Assembly: GCF_021869535.1 (NCBI RefSeq)
Contig: NW_026262581.1
Span: 73,995,955 to 74,059,954, forward strand
Length of the DNA stretch: 64,000 nt
From: Mytilus californianus
Lineage: Eukaryota > Mollusca > Bivalvia > Mytilida > Mytilidae
Reading direction: 5' to 3'
Part shown: in pieces, positions 1 through 10,514 of the stretch
Numbering within the stretch: the first letter of the stretch is position 1
Layout of the letters: the number at the start of each line of letters is the position of its first letter
Made by a program: the position numbers and the translations under genes
Notes under the pieces: model-generated
Databases searched by the model: none
Seen by the model: only the letters and a program-made list of their open reading frames with translations
What the model was told of the DNA's origin: nothing

Positions 1-99
1 TACACTGGTGCTTTAAATTTAGAAAACACCGTGGGATACACAAGTGTAGTCTGTATTATCCAAAAACCTAAAATTTCATAGTTAACATTAAGATTCTAT

Positions 100-172
100 G
101 CAGCGAATTCTGCCACATTGACGGAGGAAAACAGAGACTCTGTCAACCGCCATAAAAAGGGCGGTTCGCTGC
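100..172. other. Compact multi-hairpin sequence of unknown identity
   Basis: The ends GCAGCGAA (100-107) and TTCGCTGC (165-172) are exact reverse complements. Between them lie a small palindrome, ACAGAGACTCTGT, and a second stem, AACCGCC with GGCGGTT around an A-rich loop. This stem overlaps the outer one by two bases. The arrangement could be a structured RNA or the end of a small repeat. It does not fit a tRNA, because no B-box is present. The minus strand is also open here. The function is unknown. Confidence 0.3.
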
Positions 173-1636
173 AAAGCTGTGAACCAGATAACTATAGATA
201 GATAGATATAAATTTTATTTAAAGTACAACTTGGTACATATATATGTTAAATAATCAATATGGTGTTTTGTGAACAACTGTTCAAAAAATATTTACCTAC
301 ACAGATAAAAATACTAAACAAAACTACACCAAACCATAAGATAGTTGATTGTATTTGTATATCATAAAATATAGTATATTATAGTATATCATCAAATAAA
401 TATTCAAGATGTTCAACAATTCATTTCATAAGCATGTTGGTTAAGGGTGACAAGTGAGAACCATCAAGTTGAAAAATTTCTTATCTGATCAAAAATCATG
501 ATATTGTAAGTAGCAACCCTGACAGCTAATTATAAAGGCAATAATATAGTTGTATATTCTAGATCTATAGCAACACAAGTCCATCCTTCGCAATAACCTG
601 GTCAAATTTGAGACCATACTACTTAAGAATTGATGAACCGCATAATCCATCTGATCATGTTCTTCATCTCATTGTGCAAAAATCCCACTCTAGAACTACC
701 TGTGTCATTACCTGCTACATGTTTTATTAAGAAATATGGTGGATCCTCATAGTTTCTTTGTTCTGAGTTAACTTTTAACATGCTTGACAATCATGCCATC
801 ACAAAGATTCATTTCAATGCCTAGACCTAAGTCAACCCCATCTGGAGGATGTCGGTCTGCTACAAAAACATACTTACTATTGAGGATTCTACTATCCAAA
901 CATTATAGCTATATAGGATCTCCTACAATTCTTGCACAGCAATTAGTTACATGGAAGTATATGTACATATGTAATACTAATACAATTTAAAGCATAATTA
1001 ATCGAGAAAAATAATAATTCTTCTGTAACCCCTGTATTAAGTTGTCAGCATTGGATCTCCGACCCTTTAATAATCCTCAAAAATAATAGAAAAGACAGCT
1101 TCAAACAAACTGCATTCATACCAAGATTAACCAACACAAGATAAGAAAATATTTGCTAGACTTCAGCATGACTCTGGTTAAGGTAAATGTAAATCATTGT
1201 CCTTAGGCCTGGAGTGTTTAATACCTCCTTAAAAACTGTCAAACCTCAAATTTTATTTTATTTTGACACATCTGTTTAATTTTCCTGAAAAATATCCAAA
1301 TCTAGTAAATTAGCAATTTTATTGAGAGAGATACAAAATGTACAAGTAAGCAATACCTGAACAATTCATAGAGAGAGAAAGGAAATGTATTCATTAAAAC
1401 AATTAGAGATCTGAACTCATGAAAAAAAAATCTATATGTACTAGGTGCTATGGAACTTACAATTAAACGGTTACGAAAGGTCTGAAATAACAGTAATAAA
1501 TTCCCGTGGGGTTATAGCAGGAAAAACATCTGCAGTTGGGACCAAGCATCTGAAGCGATCCACCTAAAAACCAGAAATGGCTTCAGCCATAAGAAAAATT
1601 TGTACCAGATCAGTGATAATGAATGTCATACTAAAC
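173..1636. other. AT-rich stretch without recognised gene
   Basis: I see no exon with matching splice sites, no known domain and no tRNA in this stretch. A short GATA-rich run (about 196-210) and scattered A/T runs are the only visible structure. The 68-codon plus-strand open frame at 784-990 has no domain resemblance. Confidence 0.5.
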
Positions 1637-1735
1637 TCCGAAATATATGAACTAAAATAAAAACTCATACAAGGCTAACAAAGGCCAGAGGCTCCAGACT
1701 TGGGACAGGCACTAAATGCAGAGGGGTTAAATTAA
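1637..1735 (-). repeat. Fragment of dispersed repeat family R1
   Basis: The reverse complement of this stretch matches, with scattered differences, the segment at about 15270-15380. Both contain a TTTAACCCC..GC core followed by CCTGTCCCAAGT(C/C)..GCCTCTGGCCTTTGTTAG. The family also matches part of 45600-45680. I recognise it as an interspersed repeat typical of mussel genomes. No coding function is supported. Confidence 0.6.
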
Positions 1736-2136
1736 ACAAGCTTTTTAAAATCTCAACCCAATGAAGAAGAAACAAACACACAGCAATATTAAAACGCACA
1801 GTAAAAATCACCACACAGAAGTCCGAGTCCAATAACAGAATAGGTAACAAAACAAACAAAACAAAAATTGAAAATGACATATTACATAAACAACAAAGGA
1901 CTACAAACAGTTACTGACATGCCAGCTCCAGACCTTATTTTAACTGTTCGAAAGATTATGTCTTCATTATATGAAATATCTAGCACCATCCCTCCATTGG
2001 GGGTTTAGTATCATACTATCATAAAATATATTAGAGGAACATAACCCGTATCATACCAGCAACTGGTTTAAGAATAAATGAGTTTATGTCCGATGCAAAG
2101 ACTGTGCAAGTGAATCAATATTAAAGCCAAAAATGC

Positions 2137-2139
<3 letters not shown>

Positions 2140-2175
<36 letters not shown>
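2140..2175. repeat. Poly(T) tract, 36 bases
   Basis: This is an uninterrupted run of 36 T. It may be the poly(A) tail of a minus-strand retrotransposed copy or a mononucleotide microsatellite. A lysine-rich open frame on the minus strand crosses it and is an artefact of the run. Confidence 0.9.
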
Positions 2176-2177
<2 letters not shown>

Positions 2178-3125
2178 AGGCAACAGTTTTCCTTCTTCAT
2201 AAGTTTGCTTTAATGTTTTGTTAGCTTTTGAGGTAAACCTGACATTTTGTGCTTTGCAAAGAATATTACCATAAAAGATTGGATGGGAAATACCTGAATG
2301 TGTAAGATGTCTATGTTGAAGTGAATTTCTTATAATGTAATACACTGCCCATAAAACAAGACAAGAATGACTGGATCAACTCAGGCAAATGCAATTTTTA
2401 AAGAATGACTATGAGGACCTGTATACTAGAGTCTAAATCCATGTAAGAAGAAACAAACATTTAGTATAACAGCAGCAACCACTCTCTGTCTTGTCTTGGG
2501 TTTGAACTAGGTTGCCCAAATGAAAACTTATTTCCATTTGAGGTCTAGGTGACCTGAAACTTGGATTATCATAAGAAGGCCTAGATTATGCAAAGTAAAC
2601 ATGGTAAATGCTCCTGTTAGGACAACCGACAAGTTATAATAGGATGACCTGCATCACACAAAAAAAAAAAAAAACAACAACAAAAAACAAACAAGCTGCT
2701 TAACAACATCTAGGTACCCACGTAATTAAAAGCATAACATTTCAAATTAGTCCCAGTGTTCATGTTAACTGAAGTTCAACCTGTACTAGAATTTTCATTA
2801 ATACATTTCAACCATAATTTGGAATCAACTGTAGCCTAGGAACCAGTAGGGCCAATGGTTTTATGTAAATGAAATTGCTCGTCATAATGCTTCCAGCCTA
2901 AATTAACAAAGCTTGGCACCTAAACGTACAGCGTACGATACTCATATGCTTGAGCAACTCCTAGAATCTTCCAGGATGAAGATTACAATAAATTCTAGTA
3001 CATATATTAATTAAAGCTGTTGTCGACACCTAAATACTAAACGATTTTTAACTGGTTTGGAGCAGACTGCAAGACAAGCTGTAAATAATTACTTAATTTG
3101 TACTAGTTTTGCTAATATTACATGT

Positions 3126-3305
3126 ACATAGATATAGGAAGATGTGGTATGAGTGCCAATGAGACAACTCTCCATCCAAATAACAATTTATAAAAGTAAA
3201 CCATTATAGGTCAAGGTACGGCCTTCAACGCGGAGCCTTGGCTCACACTGAACAACAAACTATATAGGGCCCCAAAATTAGTAGTGTAAAACCATTCAAA
3301 CCATA
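3126..3305 (-). repeat. Dispersed repeat family R2
   Basis: This copy contains GATGTGGTATGAGTGCCAAT followed by the 'gagacaactctccatcca' motif and a 'cggagccttggctcacact' motif. The same order appears in reverse complement at about 28440-28640. It is a non-coding interspersed repeat common in mussel DNA. Its tail, near 22815-22850, is also recognisable. Confidence 0.65.
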
Positions 3306-4034
3306 CATACATGTATATATTCTCGCTTACTGCGTCTGACACAATTTACACAAAACTCTCTAATAGTCTCATTTTAAAAGTTGTTTACAAGATAAAACCA
3401 TTTTGGCCCCTATTTTCCCTTAAATATATAAAAAAAATAAAAAATAAAAAATAATAAAAATTTCCCACACAGCTGAGACTGGTTGATAGGGTTTGGGCAA
3501 ACAGAAATATTTGCAGTCTGTCCTAAAATAGTGATCAATAAGTATTCACTTCTATAAATTTGTCATTTATCTTTGTGGTACTTTATTGCAATATCTGTAT
3601 TCATGCAGTACATGCATATATGATTGGAATATTCAGATTATTATCAAGATAAATAATATTATATTAGTAAATAGTGTTCTGCATTACAAATCATATGTTA
3701 CAAATCATATGATAATATACAAAACAATATTTAAAAGTTTCACATGGAATATATTTATATATATATAATTATAATAATAATATATAATTGTAACCTTATA
3801 ATTAAGAATTGTTTCTTATTTCTAACGAATGATGCGGCATCCCATATAAAAATAACACATTCAGGAATATTTTGTGGATTAAAGTTTAGAAACTGAGAAA
3901 TAATCATTACACAAATCTACATCTAAACCATAAGATTGGAAAAAAGTTGCCTTATATCTTTATACATATGTTTGTTATTTGTTAGAATCACATGTACACG
4001 TAGGGGTTTAACTTAAAAGTAATATACTGTTTTT

Positions 4035-4340
4035 GTAAATCTGACGATTACCTGGTAAATTATCAAATGGAACATACTGATGCAGAGCTCTGGGGGTTTG
4101 CATAAATGACGTCTGATGATGATCCGATGTACAAATGTATGTGACCTAAAGGAGTTGAGTTAGTGGCGTGATGAGTCGTGAATCCCGTCCAGTCTGGTGA
4201 CCCATCTGTAAAAACTGTGCACGTCATTGTCTGATTGTTGTCTATGTCTCTGGTCCAATTGTTACAACCCTTGTGGTGTTCTGTAGCCAAGCAAGGTCGC
4301 ACTTTTCGCTTTCTAACTGATCTTCCCAACATGTGCTACA
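4035..4340 (-). other. Possible minus-strand exon(s), unknown protein
   Basis: The minus strand is open from 4332 to 4063 for 89 codons. It is rich in Cys, Trp and Asn-x-Thr motifs, including GCNNWTRDI and TDGSPDWTG, which gives it a composition more like a secreted protein than random AT-rich DNA. A second minus frame, downstream of a good acceptor-like sequence (CTAACTCAACTCCTTTAG, near 4146-4163), runs to a CAG|GTAATC donor at about 4050. A third frame, upstream, contains CSTCWEDQ. The signals conflict between frames, so I cannot define one exon. I recognise no family. It could also be chance coding potential within a repeat. Confidence 0.25.
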
Positions 4341-5819
4341 ACTCAACAAAAGGTAAATATTAGTTCCACCATGCTACATAGCATTGACATAACAAAATCC
4401 AATGACTGTACAAAGAAACAATAACAATAAAAATATTATGTATACTCATAGTTGTGTCTTATGATAGTTACAATAATTTTAAAAAAAATAATTTAAAATT
4501 AGTATATATTATTTATTAATTCTTAAATCCACAGTCAGTTGATAGTGACAAAGTGTAATATTTGTATATAATTATATTATTACAATAATTCAAGCTGTGG
4601 CCTGTTGATGACATTATGTCTAAATTTGTGATTTATCTGAACTACTCATACCATATCGACCTAGTCTAGGCTAGAGAGTAGTAGCAACTATACATGTCAC
4701 TGTGATAACTGATGTTGACAGACTCGACACTGACAGTTTTCAGTAACAAGTGTGTAGGTACATGCAAAAATTATTTATAGCAGGATATATACATATAATG
4801 ATATATGTATGCTAAACTCCACCTCAAGCTAACATTTAGACATGACGATTTTTGGCTACTGCTTGTAACTCCGTGCAGGGTCTCTGTGCAAGATTTCCAA
4901 GATTTTTGTTTATTTGTATCGAAAGTTGAACTTCCGGTTACGAACCTGGGTCCTTTCATCCCAAAGGGTACGTCCCTTTGCACCTTTGAACGTCCATATC
5001 CTTTCATGGAATATTTGCTGTATATCAATATGTGCTATGAAAGATCTAGGTACACATTCCCGATGTATACCCTTTTAAGGAAAATTTAATGATAATTCGG
5101 GAGTTCATCAGATAACGCCTGCCCCATAACACATAAACACTATAGACACGTTACTAACCTGTATGGTCTGTTAGTGTTACAGCGCAAATACAATTTGTTA
5201 AGCTAAACCAAAGGCACTAGACGATCTGTCAATACTCAATTTAAATATATATATATGAGTACCTATCGGTATCAGGCAGACTATACATGCATCTAATTTG
5301 ATGTAGAATACAATGACGAAATCATTATTATAATCTGCAAATCTTAGGACAATATTGCATCTAATTACTCATATTTGTAAAAATTAAATATTTTTTAAAA
5401 ATGAAAACGAATAATGGGACCAATCTCTTTCAGTCTTTGCATGTGCTCTCCACGTGGCGATGAAATTCCTGATGGAATGGTTAAAAAATGACGATCGATA
5501 AAATGAATTCTTTCTAAGATTACTTCTAATAAACATTAGAAGCATGAGGCAGGTTATAACCATACAATACTAACACTACTTTACCATTACAAGATACTAC
5601 TTTTCAATTTTTTCAATTTTACCGCTAACGAAATTTAAACAGCTTGCTTGCTGCGATGAAATTCTGTAAAGGACTAAATTACGTCACAAAATATAACGTC
5701 ACTCATGTTAGGTAAATCTAAAACATGAAACACAATCCGTCAGTGGCCCCAGCGATAACTGAATTTTAGTCTATTTACTTAAATTCCATTAATTACTCAG
5801 TTTGCAAATTTTTTTGTAG

Positions 5820-5891
5820 AGTTCTGAGTGGAAACAAAATCACTTCTGTAGAAAATGGATCTCTGGATGGATTATCTTCCTTAAAAACGTT
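5820..5891 (+). CDS. LRR exon 1: one 24-residue leucine-rich repeat
   Basis: This 72-bp internal exon has a TTTTTGTAG acceptor and a GTGAGT donor. It begins with the third base of a Leu codon (TT|A) and ends with TT, so it encodes one complete LRR. The visible residues are VLSGNKI followed by TSVENGSLDGLSSLKTL, which fits the LxxLxLxxNxI consensus. The concave-face variable residues are V, S, G, K and then K, T. The reading frame is intact. It is the first LRR exon in the window, and upstream exons must lie outside it or be unrecognised. The known role of such solenoids is extracellular protein binding; the ligand is unknown. Confidence 0.85.
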
Positions 5892-8449
5892 GTGAGTACC
5901 TAATATTTATTTTACATATGAGATCATTTTGGTCATTTCATTTCTAACAACCTCTGTTTAGATTCTCATGAAGCATGCGATATTTTTGATTTTACATTAA
6001 ACAAAAACAATGTTTTTCTTATCTAGACTATCAATCGTTAGTGATACCTTTATTTGATGTAATGTGTACATAATTTTTGTTCAAATCATTCCGCTTTTAC
6101 CTCTTAACACATTTGGATAGTAATAACAAACTGCCTTGTCTAGCTCATTATTGTTGTATTTCCATAACTACATCCTACAGTCTTACATAAAATACTGATA
6201 TATAGTGCTTTTATAAAGACACAATATAAGAATATGTTTAGGACTTAGAATCTTGTATACCTGATTATATATCCTGTGTCCTCAAGTGGAGTTTTATGCC
6301 TAAAATGATAGTGCGTCATTTTGATTTGAAGAATGTTAATTGAACTTCAAGCTGGTGAATTGACGAAACTCTCGTGAATTTTCAGCTGGTTAAAGAAGGC
6401 AGTGCGAAATAACGTTAACTTGTATAAAAAGTCTGTTCAAACTTTAATTTGTATGATATCACAATTTGAACAGAAACATATCCACATATGATTGCCAATT
6501 AAACAAATAGTTTGGTCTGTTGTGCTGTGTTGTATATTTGGTGATTCCTGTTTTCTTCTATTGTCCACCTTCAAAACAATAAACAAGGATGTAAAAAAAG
6601 TACAGGTCACGGAACTGTTTTCAATAACTAGAAAAATCCAAACCGTATGGGAAGGAATAACAAGTGTGAGTACGAAAAATTAAAAATAGATATAAAAAGG
6701 GAAACTAACGGCTTAATTCAAGTAAAAATACATGTAATAACAAATAATAATGGCATACGACAACCAACAAAATAGAGTGAACAACATGCTCATGGACGAA
6801 TAATTCTGTCACTGTAAAAGTGAAATATTGTATTAAAATTTTAATCCAATTTACATTTGATTACAGAAAAACAGAATTATTCAAATTTTCTTCAGATGCA
6901 ATTTCTTGTTTATAAAATAGCTTATGCCCGAGTTCATAACATTCCATAAACGTTTGACAAGATACTTGATGTCTTTAGCATTTAATACTGTTTTGTAAAT
7001 GTTAACTGCAAAAAAGTCAAATCATCAGTAAAATGGTAAAGTGAATAGAATATTTTTTAATGTTTTGCCTGAGCCTAATCTAGAATAGATTTACCCTAGA
7101 CACTCATCAGGCAAGATGTTATCCCATAATCATAAAAAAAATCGTCTATCCAAGTTTAATAAACAAATTATATCGAGGTTTGACAAAGTTATTGATGTCT
7201 ACAAATCTTTAGTTTTAGATTTTATCTACGTAAACAGAAAACAATCTGAAAATCTAAAATTTAAGGCAAAAGCGGCGATTTTACGTTTCCTATAATTAGT
7301 TGTCCTTTTTTTATCAAACTGAAACCAACTGACAACTCAATGACAAAAAACTGAAAATATTTTGAGTTGATCAATGTAACAATAATAACGTTGAAATAAA
7401 AAAGCGACTTTAAAGTAGTAGTCTTTCGAGTGGAAATCTAGGTCAAAAATTCGAAAAGGGAAACAAAACAACTTAAACATGGTGTGTCTGTCCCGTCATA
7501 TAAATTTGATTTTTTCAATGTATTCGATAGTCATTGTGTGTTTCTAAAAAATGTATAAGAAAACATAGTTCTGCTTCATATGAGTGCATATTTAGTATCA
7601 TTGGCTGTTTCAAAACTGTTTCAACGTTTTTAACATGATAGTAATATAATTTTTAACAACTTCTTTTTCTTTTGACTGACATCCGAATTGTGACTTTATT
7701 GTCAGAAACAAAATATCTTAAAATTAGGAGAAAATGCCTGTAATATCTACATGTGTTGAAAGTTAACGACTTGATAAATGTATCAACGTATATTATTTCT
7801 CATAGGAATTATGTTGGAATAATTCAAACGTAAAACAAGAAAGACAAAGTATCACAAAACACAACAAAAACCACTAATTTTCCGTAAAGGGCATCACGAA
7901 CCACGTAGCCAGTGTAAATTGCTTTTGTCAATTTTATTCTAAAGTTGTCAGGAGAACTGTTCAAGAATAGTTCTTTTAACCGAATATCTTTTTTCATATG
8001 ATATTATTTCTGTCATTTCATTTCTTACAACCTCTTTTTACTTTCTTATCGTGCATTTTCTCCCGATTATCAACCCTAGATCTCATGATTTTCTTTCGAA
8101 TTAGTTCATGTAGTTTTAAATATGTTCCGGTTTTTTTTTTTTTTTTTTTTTTATTTTGCAGGGTGTATATAAGAGCGCTATTATTTCTGTATTGAATACA
8201 AAATATAATTCCATTGGCTGTGTTTTAGTATGCTATGCTTTTTTTATACAGTTTATAACAAGAGCAATTCACACAGTCCATGTATGACTTTTAGATGAAG
8301 AAGTTTAAGGCCTTTTAGATGTCCTTTCTAGTAGAACTGCTTCACACCTGCATTATTAAAAGTTCAGTATCTGGATCCATTGTGCACTTTTGTAGATATA
8401 AAACAATTGGGACAATATCTAACATATCTACATAATTGTCAGAATGATC

Positions 8450-8835
8450 TGTCATAGTACTGTAACGGTTCTAGAACAGATTTACCCTTGAAGGATCTAG
8501 AACAGATCTACCTGTGACGATTCTACAACATATCTACCCTAGACACACATCAGAATCGGTTTTAGGCTGGAAATGTCAGAATCATTTTAAGTTTAGAACT
8601 GTCAGAATCAGTTATACGATAGAACTGTCAAAAACTGTTTTACAGTAGAATTATTAGAATCCGTTCTTGGTTAGAGCTGTCCAAAAGGGTTCTAGGATTA
8701 GTTTTCTCAAAATTATTCTTTGATAGAATGTCAGAAACTGTTCTTGGATAGAATCTTTTTGTAATAAATGGTTCTAAAGAAGTCAAGAAAATTGTTCTAT
8801 AGACTGTAATAGAATAGTTCCTCTTACCGTCCTTG
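8450..8835. repeat. Degenerate minisatellite in unit A
   Basis: About ten imperfect copies of a unit of roughly 25-35 bases repeat the theme TAGAACTGTCAGAATC(A/C)GTT. The paralogous block is at about 16440-16765 in unit B. It is an intronic tandem repeat and does not read as protein on either strand. Confidence 0.7.
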
Positions 8836-9060
8836 ACAGAATTAAACAGAGGTCAGAACTGATCTTAACTGTACCTTACAAGTCGATCTATTGTTTTCTG
8901 TTCATAAGCTCATCAAACGTGCAGCATTTGCAAGTAAACATTAAGCTATCAACAATTAATAATTTCAATTCTTAGGAAAACCATTCCTCTTGCCTTTACT
9001 TCAACAAACTTTTCACTTTATATTCATTTTGCAGTTTATATAAGATATATTCGGTTGTAG

Positions 9061-9132
9061 AGGTGTAAGTAGTAACAGAATTCCTTCTGTAGAAATTGGA
9101 TACCTGGATGCATTAATTGCACTTACACAACG
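9061..9132 (+). pseudogene. Decayed LRR exon in unit A
   Basis: A good acceptor (GGTTGTAG) precedes 72 bases that still align with the LRR exon series. The frame is open (SSNRIPSVEIGYLDALIAL), but the donor is lost because CGCATA stands where GTAAGT is expected. The second Leu of the consensus is replaced by Val. Without a donor it is unlikely to be spliced in. Its partner in unit B, at 16899, is decayed further. It shows that some units contain two LRR exons about 0.4 kb apart. Confidence 0.65.
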
Positions 9133-9482
9133 CATAAACAACAACAAAAACTTATATTTTAATCCAGGTTTTCACTCCTGCCATCTTGTTTCTTTTAATC
9201 TCGATTCAAATCACAATGAAGCCTGCTATATTTCCCACTTTTAATTAACAACAAAAACAAAAAACATCATTTTTAAATCCGGACTTGCATGTGCTATTAC
9301 CTATCTATCTCGTGATTTACTTCTTTGTTTTAATGTTTGCAATTATAAGAATATCGATGTAGAATGTTTCTGAAGTTCAGTATTCTTATAAAGCGTATAT
9401 CGTCAGTTTGAATTTTCATTGGGTGGTTATCAAGATATTAAGCAGTACCTGGCTGCAAGTTAATTACTCAGTTATCTTGTAG

Positions 9483-9554
9483 ATATCTGGATGGAAACAT
9501 AATCACTTCTGTAGAACATGGATCTCTGGCTGGATTATTTTCCTTACAAAAGTT
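9483..9554 (+). CDS. LRR exon 2: one leucine-rich repeat
   Basis: This 72-bp exon has a TCTTGTAG acceptor and a GTGAGT donor, with the same split-Leu phase as the other LRR exons. The encoded repeat starts YLDGNII and ends LFSLQKL. The concave-face residues are Y, D, G, I and then Q, K. Two otherwise conserved convex residues are changed: Asp to Ala in the SLDGL motif and Ser to Phe in LSSL. The frame is intact. It shares the duplicated intron context of exon 1, and the two are probably direct paralogues. Confidence 0.85.
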
Positions 9555-9924
9555 GTGAGTACCGAAAATTTATTTTTTATATTATATCATTTCGGTCATT
9601 TCATTTCTTACAACCTCTGTTTTGACTCCTAAGAAGCATGCGATTCTTTCAATTTCATATTAAGGATGTTTTTTTTATCAGGTTTAGGAATTTTTGTCAG
9701 ATGTTCGAACTTGTTTTTTTTTCATACGATACAGGGTTTGCAATGTAAGGACTCAAATCTATGGTGTGTTCCAAATCTATGGCAGATTCCTAATCTATGG
9801 TAAATGTGACGTCATGCCATCCCAAATCTATGGCAGATTGTTTTACAATCCTAATCTATGGCAAGTTTTGTAATTTAATACTCTATGGCAGGTTTTTTGT
9901 TGTTTTCAAATCTATGGCAAATGG

Positions 9925-10100
9925 AAAACAATGCAGTACATATACGACCAATGACTTGTCTTAAACAAGTGGACATGTACGACGGGAGCATGTATATAGA
10001 TATTTGTGAAATAAAAATTTCATAATGGTCAACCAAATCGTGTTGGCAACCAATCAAATTCGTAAATGATGAAATCATATACCTTAATACAGACTTCAAA
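9925..10100 (-). repeat. Reverse-transcriptase tail fragment inside the TIR element
   Basis: The minus strand encodes CQHDLVDHYEIFISQ within a degraded frame. This resembles the GRxHDLVDRYxISxSQ segment found after the reverse-transcriptase domain of retroelements abundant in bivalves. It implies that the DNA transposon captured, or was invaded by, a retroelement fragment. The family assignment rests on remembered motif similarity only. Confidence 0.4.
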
Positions 10101-10268
10101 TGATCTGCACCGTAAAAATAAACATTTTTTAATCTGTGCATGTTACCTATTTAACCCATTCATTAAACCAACTAGTAAGTCCCTTATAAACAAAAAAAAA
10201 GGGGATACTCTTTTTTATAAAACAAAAATGATAAATGAAAATGAACAGTTTGAATTTTCAAATAATAT

Positions 10269-10514
10269 TTACTTCATCGTTAATATCATTTTTATTTGAT
10301 GACGATTTAAATTCAATTGGTATCCGGTAATTTTATCTTTCACTTTATAAACTTTGCCATCTGTAGACAGTAAAATATTTACTATAACTCCTTTTCTAAA
10401 ATATCCGGTACTGAAAAAAGCGGTGTCTTTGTTCATAGCGGGTTTCGGCCGGTACAGCACATTTTGTCCCTCTTTTGGATAATAGGTCATATCTTCCTTT
10501 AAACCATCCGCCAT
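10269..10514 (-). CDS. 81-codon open frame inside the TIR element, unknown
   Basis: This minus-strand frame starts at an ATG and encodes 81 residues, including GQNVLYRPKP, STGYFRKG and KVYKVKDKITGYQLNL. The alternation of short beta-like segments and Gly turns suggests a small beta-barrel, perhaps SH3-like as in integrase C-terminal domains. That is only a shape resemblance. No catalytic motif is present. It may be the remnant of a transposon-encoded protein. I recognise no family, and it could be non-functional. Confidence 0.3.
   Translation of the reverse strand: MADGLKEDMTYYPKEGQNVLYRPKPAMNKDTAFFSTGYFRKGVIVNILLSTDGKVYKVKDKITGYQLNLNRHQIKMILTMK

Larger units (their letters stand above)
5892..9482 (+). 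repeat. Duplicated intronic unit A
   Basis: This intron and its embedded pseudo-exon (9061) are repeated with insertions in the intron following the exon at 9483. For example, 6000-6310 matches 11041-11310, 6570-6720 matches 11430-11570, 7420-7680 matches 15562-15800, and 7980-8880 matches 16010-16850. The unit therefore arose by segmental duplication of about 3.6 kb carrying an LRR exon. No gene on either strand is seen inside. A 22-base poly(T) run is at 8131-8152. Confidence 0.8.

Noticed and set aside
2121-2345. Minus-strand open frame with a lysine run
   Set aside because: It is created by the 36-base poly(T) tract.
4771-5089. Overlapping open frames of 85 (minus) and 94 (plus) codons
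   Set aside because: Both strands are open together, with no recognised domain or clear splice sites. I cannot support either as a gene.
8450-8835. Possible CRISPR-like array of spaced repeats
   Set aside because: The repeats are degenerate and spacers irregular. The DNA is eukaryotic and intronic, and a paralogous copy exists at 16440.
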